A DNA stretch of 64,000 nucleotides. Origin: a gamma proteobacterium endosymbiont of Lamellibrachia anaximandri (GTDB lineage: Bacteria; Pseudomonadota; Gammaproteobacteria; Chromatiales; Chromatiaceae). The stretch lies in contig JAESPD010000014.1 in the NCBI GenBank assembly GCA_016756855.1, positions 1-64,000 of the forward strand, in the 5' to 3' direction. This document shows positions 57,385 to 64,000 of the stretch, piece by piece (the first letter of the stretch is position 1; every line of letters starts with the position of its first letter). The position numbers were made by a program, and so were the translations under genes. The notes below the pieces were generated by a model. That model was not told the origin of the DNA. It did not search any database and was given only the letters and a program-made list of their open reading frames with translations.

Positions 57385-58623
57385 ATGAGTAATGTAATAC
57401 AGACTCCGACCCTGTTGGCCGCTGCCATCACGACGGCACTGCTGGCAGGTTGTGCTGGCCAGGCGACTTCGGAATCCACTGCTGCACCTGCAGCGGAAAA
57501 ATCGATGGCTGCAGCACCTATGGCGATGGCCGGTCCTGCGCCTCTGGCGCCTCTTGGAGAACCGCCAATTCCGCCGGATAATCTGCAGAGTGCTGCAAAA
57601 ATCGAACTGGGAAAGATCCTCTTTTTTGATCCCCGTTTGGGCGGTGATGCTTCCACCGGTTGCTCCACCTGCCATGAGCCGGATCAGGGCTGGGCTTGGG
57701 CCGAGGACTTCTCCCGTGGTTATCCCGGTACCGTCCACTGGCGTAACAGTCAGACCATTATCAACAGTGCCTATTTCCCCCGCCAGTTCTGGGCAGGTTC
57801 CGCCTCCTCGAACGAGTCACAGGCAAGGGGTGCCGCGAGAGGTGGTGTGGCCGGTAACGGCGAGGCCGATATCATGGAGGCGCGGCTCAGGGTGATTCCT
57901 GAATATGTAGAGCGTTTCCGTGAAGCATTCGGTACCGAATGGCCAATCGTTCGGGATGCATGGCGTGCAATCGCCTCGTTTGAACGTACCCTGGTACAGC
58001 GTGATACACCCCTGGACAAGTATCTCCTGGGTGATAAGAGCGCGCTGGACGCGGATCAGCTCAAGGGTAAGGAACTCTTCGAAGGCAAGGCGGGTTGCAT
58101 CCAGTGCCACAACGGCGCTATCACCTCTGACCAGGACTTCCATAACATTGGTATCCCACCGAACAAGCGTTGGGAAGAGGATGGATTGGCACAGATCACC
58201 TTCCGTTTCGAGCAGTATGCGAAGGGGCAGACCCAAGAGGGTTACCGTAAGGCCAAATCCGATTGGGGCTTCTACTACCGTTCCAAGAATGCATGGGACA
58301 AGGGTAAGTTTCGTACCGCCCCGCTGCGTTACCTGAAATACACCGCACCCTATATGCACAACGGTGTCTTCTACACCCTGGAAGAGGTGGTTGATTTCTA
58401 CGACCGTGGTGGTTTCGACGAAGATGGCCGAACCACAATGTTCACAGAGAACAAGAGTTCGCTTATCAAGCCTCTTGGTTTGACCGACGACGAGAAGGAC
58501 GCCTTGGTAGCGTTCCTCGAATCCATGTCCGGCGAAGAGATGCTGATGGATAAACCTGAGATGCCTGAATACGCACCGCTGTTTACCCTGGCAGAGCTTG
58601 AAGCGGCACAGGAGGCAAAATAA
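57385..58623 (+). CDS. idrP1: Dihaem cytochrome c peroxidase-like lipoprotein of the iodate-reductase locus
   Basis: 412 residues with a lipobox (TALLAGC, Cys at 22) followed by an Ala/Pro-rich tether, so probably a periplasmic lipoprotein. Two CxxCH sites (CSTCH near 93, CIQCH near 238), LGKILFFDPRLGGDA, RNSQTIINSAYF and YTAPYMHNGVFYTLEEVVDFYDRGG define the MauG/CCP family. It shares the GKAGCIQCHNG block with the preceding gene, so the two are paralogues. Its stop overlaps the Rieske start (TAATG), which couples them. The P1 label is by position and tentative. Confidence 0.82.
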   Translation: MSNVIQTPTLLAAAITTALLAGCAGQATSESTAAPAAEKSMAAAPMAMAGPAPLAPLGEPPIPPDNLQSAAKIELGKILFFDPRLGGDASTGCSTCHEPDQGWAWAEDFSRGYPGTVHWRNSQTIINSAYFPRQFWAGSASSNESQARGAARGGVAGNGEADIMEARLRVIPEYVERFREAFGTEWPIVRDAWRAIASFERTLVQRDTPLDKYLLGDKSALDADQLKGKELFEGKAGCIQCHNGAITSDQDFHNIGIPPNKRWEEDGLAQITFRFEQYAKGQTQEGYRKAKSDWGFYYRSKNAWDKGKFRTAPLRYLKYTAPYMHNGVFYTLEEVVDFYDRGGFDEDGRTTMFTENKSSLIKPLGLTDDEKDALVAFLESMSGEEMLMDKPEMPEYAPLFTLAELEAAQEAK

Positions 58624-59192
58624 TGTCTGATATCAAGAAAAAAGACGAGACTGCAGCAGATCACGGTAAGTGCATGCTCAATCGTCGTCAGTTCCTGATG
58701 TACAGTGGATCCGCGGCTGCCGCGGCCAGCACTGTTTCGATCAGTCTGTTCCCAGGCCAGGCCGCTGCAAAGGCCCGCGTCGTGGGTTATCCCCGTAAGA
58801 AGATTGGCCAGCTCAGCGCCCTTAAGGACAATCAGCCGGTGAACTTCACTTATCCTGATGACGGTGCTATCAACATGCTGGTCAAGATGGGCGGTGTGAA
58901 GGCCGGAGGCGGTGTTGGTGATCAGCGTGACGTGGTGGCCTTCAGCTACCTCTGCACCCACCAGGGCGGCAACATGATCGGCAAGTACCAGGCGGTGGGC
59001 AACCATCGTGTACTGGGCCAGTGCCCGCTGCATCTCTCGACCTATGATCTGACGCGTCACGGCATCATCGTTTCCGGACAGGCATACCAGAGCGTGCCTC
59101 AGGTCCTGCTGGAAGTTGATGGCGACGATATCTATGCCGTGGGCATGATGGGCCTGATCTTTGGCCGTAACGAAAACTTGCTGGAATCCTGA
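58623..59192 (+). CDS. idrB: Rieske subunit of an arsenite-oxidase-like (iodate reductase) complex, Tat-exported
   Basis: 189 residues. The twin-arginine signal NRRQFLMYSG is near residues 19-28, followed by a hydrophobic stretch and an AxA-type site; as in AioBA it probably carries the catalytic subunit through Tat. The Rieske [2Fe-2S] motifs are CTHQGG (about 110) and CPLH (about 134). The extra Cys pair that forms a disulphide in many Rieske proteins is absent. It would pass electrons between a periplasmic carrier and the molybdenum subunit encoded 15 bp downstream. Confidence 0.88.
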   Translation: MSDIKKKDETAADHGKCMLNRRQFLMYSGSAAAAASTVSISLFPGQAAAKARVVGYPRKKIGQLSALKDNQPVNFTYPDDGAINMLVKMGGVKAGGGVGDQRDVVAFSYLCTHQGGNMIGKYQAVGNHRVLGQCPLHLSTYDLTRHGIIVSGQAYQSVPQVLLEVDGDDIYAVGMMGLIFGRNENLLES

Positions 59193-59207
59193 GGAGGAGA
59201 ATAGACA

Positions 59208-61910
59208 ATGGCAACTAAATATTACCTCCCTGAGGACCATGCACCGCTACCACCGAAAAATGCGGACGTGAAGACCACCTGCTGCGACTACTGCATCGTC
59301 GCTTGCGGATACAAGGTCTATCGTTGGCCGGTAGGTACCCCGGACGGCGGTCCGAAGGCATCTGAGAATGCCTTCAATACCGACTTTCCGTCCGGTCCGC
59401 TACAGGCTTGGGTGGCACCCACTCAGCACAACGTGGTGATGCACGACGGGCGTCCTCACAACGTGGTTATCATCCCGGATAAGGATGCCAAGGTCGTCAA
59501 TATCGGCGGTGACTCCTCCATCCGTGGTGGCTGTATTGCGCAGAAGTGCTACAACCCCAACAAACCGACCAACGACCGTCTGACCTCGCCCCTGGTGCGG
59601 ATCAACGGTACCCTGCAGCCGGTGAGCTGGGACTTCGCCCTCGATATCGCGGCCAATGTGGGTAACCATGTTCTCAAAGAGCATGGCGCCAACGCATACA
59701 GTGTGAAGACTTTCTCTTATCAGTTCTTCGAGAACACCTATGCGGTGAAGAAGTTTGCCCGCCGTTCCATCAAGACAGCGGCTTTCACCTTCCACGACAC
59801 ACCTTCCGATGTGACCTCCACTCCCGGTTTCCGGGACGCGGGTTTCGACAACTTCGGTCCGGCCTATAAGGACTGGGGAGATGCAGAGGTTCTGGTGATC
59901 TGCGGTACCGACCCGTATGAAACCAAGACCATGATCTTCACCCAGTTCATCAAGCCCGCTATCGACCGCGGTCAAAAGACGATCTGGTTGAACGTGCGCG
60001 AGACCGCTGGTCTGGCTTATGCCAAGAGCAAGGGTGACGATCAAACTATCCATCTGCAGATCAATCCCGGCACCGATACCCCGGTACTCGGCGCCATCTC
60101 CCGTATCATTCTGGAGAATGGTTGGGAAGATAAGGACTGGATCAAGCACTGGGTCAACGACAAGTGGGGTTCCAGCTCCGGTTTTGGCCAGGGTACCCGT
60201 AATACACCATGGCAGTGGCGTACCACTTGGGGCAAGTTCCAGACGAATGGTGTTTACGGCAAAAAGGGCTACAAGGCCTGGGTTATGTCCCGCAAGGAGC
60301 ATGAGCCCGAGGTGGCAGCCAAGATCGCCGGCGTCGACGTAAACGACCTCTATAAGGCCGCCAAGTGGCTGACTGGTGGTGGTGGTGATCGTCCCAAGGC
60401 ATCATTCGGTATCGAGAAGGGCTTCTACTGGTCGAACAATACCGGTAACACCAACGCCATATCCTCTCTGGCAACTATTTGCGGTGCAGGTGGTCGTCCA
60501 GGTCAGATGGTTGGCCGCTTCGGTGGTCATCAGCGTGGTGGCGCGGGCGGTGGTAGCTATCCCCGTAACCGCTCACCTGAGAAGGTGCCGGGTCGTCGTC
60601 GTCGTTCCCTGGATACGGATCGTTGGCTCTATTCAGGCCACACTCGCATGGCGCATGTCATCGGTACTACCTGGATCCAGGCGATGGCCGGTGCAAACGG
60701 CCTGCACAACAAGTTTGAGGAGTTGACGACCAATAATCCAAACCAGGTTACCTCCTGGGATAAGGATGAGATCATCAAGACCCTCAAGGCGCGTGCCGAT
60801 TCCGGTGGTACCGTGGTGATCAATCAGGATATCTACCTGCGTGATCCTATCGGTGCGCGTTTTGCAGATATCGTCTTCCCTGCCTCCACTTGGGGTGAAG
60901 AGGATTTTGCCCGCGCCAACGGTGAGCGTCGCATCCGCCTCTATCAGAAGTTCTACGATGCGCCCGGTGACGCCAAGCCTGACTGGTGGATCATCTCCCG
61001 GCTGGCCCAGAAGATGGGCTTCAAAGGTTATGATTGGAATGATTCCAACCAGGTTTGCGAAGAGTCTTCACGCTCCAGCCGTGGTAACCGCAAGGCCTAC
61101 CATATGATAAAGATCGCTGCCCACAAAGAGGGCAAGACCTTGCATCAGAAGTTGGCTGAACTCGGTACCGAGGGTATCCAGGGTCCGACCTTCTACAACT
61201 ACGACACTGGCGAGCTGCTCGGTACGGAGCGTCTGCATAATACCCAGTGCACGCAGGAGAAGCTGGTGAAGGAAGGCCGCACCAAGGGTGCCAACATGAT
61301 CAACAAGAAGGGAACGCATTTCAATTCCCAGACCGGTCGTGTGAACATCCAGAAGCACCCCTGGAGCCTCTATGCCGACTACTGGGAGTGGATGAGCCCG
61401 AAAGACGATGAGTTGTGGCACACCAACGGCCGCATCAACGAGATCTGGCAGTCTGGTTTCGATGATATCGAGCGTCGTGCCTACATCACTCAGCGTTGGC
61501 CTGAGAACTTCACTGAGATACATCCGGATGATGCCGCTTCCCGCGGTATCGAGTCGGGTGACCGGGTGATGCTCTTCTCCAACCGGGTGCCGGTGCACAA
61601 GAACACCATCAAGGGTGTTCACGGCAAAGACTTCCAGTTCTCCGAGCTGATGAAGAACGGCCATATCGCACTGGAGAAGGGTGCTACCACCGCTATCGCC
61701 ATCGTAACCCCAGCGGTGAAGAAGGGTACGCTGTACTCCTACTTCATCACAGAGAAGCAGGCATCCAATGCACTGCAGGGCCGCGTGGTGGATAACATCA
61801 GTGGTAACTACAACTACAAGCTCGGTGTGTGCAAGATCCAGAATCTTGGGCCGTCCGAGTATAAGAAGGAGTTCCGCAGCATGTCTTTCGCACCGAGAAA
61901 CATTGTCTGA
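59208..61910 (+). CDS. idrA: Molybdopterin catalytic subunit, arsenite-oxidase-like; probable iodate reductase
   Basis: 900 residues of the AioA branch of the DMSO reductase family. The N-terminal cluster motif is CDYCIVAC (Cys26, 29, 33, C-x2-C-x3-C). The next cluster-proximal segment, SSIRGG (about 105), keeps the Ser of the AioA [3Fe-4S] site. In the active-site region RFGGHQ (about 437) the Arg and His of AioA are kept, but the segment aligned by eye with the arsenite-binding His (ECHATRE in AioA) reads VTSTPGFRD here. There is no own signal peptide, so co-export with the Tat-signal Rieske protein is likely. The two peroxidase-like neighbours indicate iodate reductase rather than arsenite oxidase. 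A terminator follows. Confidence 0.85.
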   Translation: MATKYYLPEDHAPLPPKNADVKTTCCDYCIVACGYKVYRWPVGTPDGGPKASENAFNTDFPSGPLQAWVAPTQHNVVMHDGRPHNVVIIPDKDAKVVNIGGDSSIRGGCIAQKCYNPNKPTNDRLTSPLVRINGTLQPVSWDFALDIAANVGNHVLKEHGANAYSVKTFSYQFFENTYAVKKFARRSIKTAAFTFHDTPSDVTSTPGFRDAGFDNFGPAYKDWGDAEVLVICGTDPYETKTMIFTQFIKPAIDRGQKTIWLNVRETAGLAYAKSKGDDQTIHLQINPGTDTPVLGAISRIILENGWEDKDWIKHWVNDKWGSSSGFGQGTRNTPWQWRTTWGKFQTNGVYGKKGYKAWVMSRKEHEPEVAAKIAGVDVNDLYKAAKWLTGGGGDRPKASFGIEKGFYWSNNTGNTNAISSLATICGAGGRPGQMVGRFGGHQRGGAGGGSYPRNRSPEKVPGRRRRSLDTDRWLYSGHTRMAHVIGTTWIQAMAGANGLHNKFEELTTNNPNQVTSWDKDEIIKTLKARADSGGTVVINQDIYLRDPIGARFADIVFPASTWGEEDFARANGERRIRLYQKFYDAPGDAKPDWWIISRLAQKMGFKGYDWNDSNQVCEESSRSSRGNRKAYHMIKIAAHKEGKTLHQKLAELGTEGIQGPTFYNYDTGELLGTERLHNTQCTQEKLVKEGRTKGANMINKKGTHFNSQTGRVNIQKHPWSLYADYWEWMSPKDDELWHTNGRINEIWQSGFDDIERRAYITQRWPENFTEIHPDDAASRGIESGDRVMLFSNRVPVHKNTIKGVHGKDFQFSELMKNGHIALEKGATTAIAIVTPAVKKGTLYSYFITEKQASNALQGRVVDNISGNYNYKLGVCKIQNLGPSEYKKEFRSMSFAPRNIV

Positions 61911-61938
61911 TAACTCAGTAACACTCTAGTAGTAGATT

Positions 61939-61967
61939 AAAGCGGGGCTTCGGCCCCGCTTTTTTTT
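61939..61967 (+). terminator. Rho-independent terminator of the iodate-reductase operon
   Basis: AGCGGGGC-TTCG-GCCCCGCT with a UUCG-type tetraloop and a run of eight T. Confidence 0.95.
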
Positions 61968-62020
61968 GCCAGTTCATCACAGCCAACGAGCGATCAATTA
62001 TCGAACAGTGGATGGATGCA

Positions 62021-62099
62021 GTAGGCCGGCTCAAGCGCAGCGGAGCCGGCAATTGTCAATATGGGAGCGCCCGATCCGTTATGCTTGATCGGGCCTGCA
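62021..62099. repeat. REP-like double stem-loop, copy 5
   Basis: The left stem is GCCGGCTC/GAGCCGGC around loop AAGCGCAGCG, and the right (minus strand) stem GCCCGATC/GATCGGGC. It is a third stem variant that keeps base pairing. It lies between the convergent idrA and GGDEF/EAL genes. Confidence 0.8.
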
Positions 62100-62158
62100 G
62101 TCAGGACAGTTGATGTTGAGAGGGTGGCCCAAACCGAGCAAATAAAAAATATGATAGA

Positions 62159-64000
62159 TCAGAGTTTGAACTCATTCAATGGCCTGGGTTCGCCAACTCC
62201 ATAGCCTTGAGCATAATCCACATTGAGCACACGTAGCTGAAGCAGCGTGGCCTCATCTTCAGCCCATTCGGCGATTGTTTTCAGCCCGAGGATATGTCCG
62301 ATCTGATTAATCGACTCCACCATGGCGTAGTCAACCGGATCCTTGGCCATATTGCGCACGAAACTGCCGTCAATTTTCAGATAATCGACGGGCAGATCCT
62401 TGAGATAGGTGTAGGAAGAGAGGCCTGTGCCGAAGTCATCCAGCGCAAAAGAGCAGCCCTGCGATTTCATGCGCTCGATCAGATGTTGTGCCCGATCCAG
62501 GTTTGCCACGGCTGCGGTTTCAGTGATCTCGAAACAGATGGCATGGTGAGGGATGTCCCAATCCTTGAAGAGTCGCTCCAGATAGTTGAGGAATCCTTCG
62601 TCTGTCAATGAAGTGCCGGAAAGATTGATGGCGAATAGAAAGTGCCCTTTCTCAGGGTGCTGTTTTGACCAGTGCCTGAGATTTTCACCCTGAGTCGAGA
62701 AGAGTTCATTGATGATCCAGCGATCGATGGCAGGCATCAGAATGTATCTTTCGGCAGCAGGAATAAAGTTATCGGGGATGATCAGCTCTCCCGCCTCACC
62801 AAACATACGGACCAATACCTCGTAGTGCCGCTTTCCGTTGTCGCCAACCGAAACGATAGGCTGCACATAGAGATGGAAACGCCCCTCATTCAACGCCTGG
62901 TTGATGTCAGCAACCAGATGCATGTCACCATGATGACGAATCAGTTCCGCATCGCCACTGTGATAGATATGCAGACGATTACGCCCTTGTTCTTTCGCCA
63001 TGTGGCAGGCAACATCCGCCGTGCTCAAGATACTCGATGTGCTCTCTTCCATTGGGCTGAACCCGGAAAGCCCGATACTGACAGCGACATCGAAAGAACG
63101 ATCCTCCCAGGTAAAAAGGAAATGGCGGATGGTCTGTAACAGATTGCTGCAGATTGTCTCGGCACGCTCCATACTGCAGTTGGAGAGCAGGACACCAAAT
63201 TCATCGCCGCCGACACGCCCAATCAACTCGAATTCCTTCAACTGTGATTTGATGATAATGGCTAGTTGTTGCAGCAACTCATCACCGGCTTTGTGGCCGC
63301 AGGTGTCGTTGATCAGCTTGAATTGATCGACATCCATGAAGCAGAGTACGTGATGCTCCTTTGGTGCTTTCTTCACGGAAATGAGCACGGCCAGCCGTCG
63401 TTCGAATTCGGCGCGATTGAGTAGGCCGGTGAGTACATCATGTTGTGCCAGATAGGTCAGCCTTTCGTGGGCTTGTTGTGATTCAGAAATATCTTGTATC
63501 AGTGTGACGTAGTGAGTCTGATCATCAAGCTCAAGGCGGCTGATCGAAAGCCTTACCGGCAGGCTGCTGCCATCCTTGCGTACGCCTACGAGTTCGTGGG
63601 CATTGCTGTTTGGAGAGAGTCCCAGGGAATCAAGAATGTTTGTGCTGGGAGTGCGTATTTGTTTTTGTGAAAACAGCTGACCGATATTAATGCCGACGAT
63701 ATCCTCTTCGAGATAGCCGAACATCATCTCAGCCGCAGGGTTGAAGAGTTGCACGATACCGACAGTATCGAACATGATAATGCCTTCGACAGAAGTCTCG
63801 ATGATGCCATGCAACTTCTGTTCATTATCCCTCAGGGCGCGCAGAGACTTCTCACGTTCTGTTACGTCGGTGATTATCAGGTAGAGCAGGGTGTTGCCGT
63901 TTGTGCCGGTGGGACTGACCTGGATCTCAACATCATGCAGGGTGCCCGAGGCGCTGGTGTGAAGTTCCTGATAGCTGGAGATGTTGCCCTGACTTATGGC
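62159..64000 (-). CDS. PAS-GGDEF-EAL cyclic-di-GMP protein, N-terminus beyond window
   Basis: The frame stays open to the right edge; the tracked start at 63814 is a TTG inside the gene. In order, the visible part has the end of one PAS domain (ending LLYLIITDVTEREKSLRAL), a second PAS (IIETSVEGIIMFDTVGIVQLFN), GGDEF with an intact motif (GRVGGDEFGVLL) and an EAL domain whose first motif is EVLVR rather than EALLR, while DDFGTGLSSYTYL and LKIDGSFVRNM are kept. The Glu of ExLxR is present, so phosphodiesterase activity is possible. No cognate partner is nearby. Confidence 0.88.
   Translation of the reverse strand, partial: AISQGNISSYQELHTSASGTLHDVEIQVSPTGTNGNTLLYLIITDVTEREKSLRALRDNEQKLHGIIETSVEGIIMFDTVGIVQLFNPAAEMMFGYLEEDIVGINIGQLFSQKQIRTPSTNILDSLGLSPNSNAHELVGVRKDGSSLPVRLSISRLELDDQTHYVTLIQDISESQQAHERLTYLAQHDVLTGLLNRAEFERRLAVLISVKKAPKEHHVLCFMDVDQFKLINDTCGHKAGDELLQQLAIIIKSQLKEFELIGRVGGDEFGVLLSNCSMERAETICSNLLQTIRHFLFTWEDRSFDVAVSIGLSGFSPMEESTSSILSTADVACHMAKEQGRNRLHIYHSGDAELIRHHGDMHLVADINQALNEGRFHLYVQPIVSVGDNGKRHYEVLVRMFGEAGELIIPDNFIPAAERYILMPAIDRWIINELFSTQGENLRHWSKQHPEKGHFLFAINLSGTSLTDEGFLNYLERLFKDWDIPHHAICFEITETAAVANLDRAQHLIERMKSQGCSFALDDFGTGLSSYTYLKDLPVDYLKIDGSFVRNMAKDPVDYAMVESINQIGHILGLKTIAEWAEDEATLLQLRVLNVDYAQGYGVGEPRPLNEFKL

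Noticed and set aside
58623-61910. Arsenite oxidase aioBA
   Set aside because: The same fold, but two adjacent dihaem peroxidase genes and the changed arsenite-binding segment favour iodate reductase; not excluded without a phylogeny.

Overview
The window looks like chromosome of a marine, probably sulfur-oxidising or symbiont-like gammaproteobacterium. This rests on the housekeeping order (tig-clpP-clpX-lon-hupB-ppiD, then hfq-hflX-hflK-hflC-DUF2065-hisZ-purA), on families of intergenic repeats, and on the respiratory gene content. The taxonomic guess (Chromatiales/Sedimenticolaceae-like) is inference; there is no rRNA here to anchor it.

Left edge (1-1.7 kb): an integron integrase with an unusual N-terminal extension faces away from a partial cassette-like gene, with a G/TTAGGC junction between them. 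1.7-10.2 kb (minus strand): a ferredoxin-NADP reductase-like gene, then an acetate module (acs, an unknown gene, a DnaQ-like exonuclease, a cNMP/CBS/DUF294 nucleotidyltransferase-like regulator, an ActP-like symporter and DUF4212). 10.6-17.3 kb: a stand-alone transposase-type HTH protein, a DUF3179 lipoprotein, a membrane protein, parC, nhaD and tRNA-Leu. 17.4-35 kb: protein quality control, tRNA-Val and tRNA-Asp, ppiD, hfq/hflXKC, hisZ, purA and pabB, all conventional.

35-55.6 kb is the first unusual region, a roughly 20-kb respiratory island. The plus-strand operon encodes two tiny membrane proteins, a CydA-like (cytochrome bd superfamily) membrane subunit, a dihaem cytochrome c, an 802-residue membrane-anchored trihaem cytochrome fused to an ethylbenzene-dehydrogenase-like haem domain, and a Sco protein. 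The divergent minus-strand genes encode a HEAT-repeat protein, a periplasmic cupredoxin-like protein, an unlisted 38-residue membrane peptide, a universal-stress protein with five PCP_red-type repeats, a NirJ/AhbD-like radical SAM protein with four such repeats, a protoporphyrinogen-oxidase-like flavoprotein, and a PAS histidine kinase with its sigma-54 response regulator. Good sigma-54 -24/-12 promoters with the exact GG-N10-GC spacing face outward on both sides of the divergent gap, which suggests that the island carries its own regulator. I infer a specialised respiratory complex with its own tetrapyrrole/haem maturation and regulation.

55.6-62 kb is the second unusual region: two dihaem peroxidase-like cytochromes, a Tat-exported Rieske protein and an arsenite-oxidase-like molybdopterin subunit. 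This is the composition of the dissimilatory iodate reductase locus idrABP1P2. The operon is preceded by an FNR-like box, a third sigma-54-like promoter and a leader stem-loop. The right edge holds a truncated PAS-GGDEF-EAL protein.

Three repeat families are scattered through the window: about 135-bp MITE-like elements (four copies), REP-like double stem-loops whose stems co-vary around a constant loop (five copies), and 7-bp-period tandem repeats confined to the respiratory island, one of which lies in frame inside a gene.
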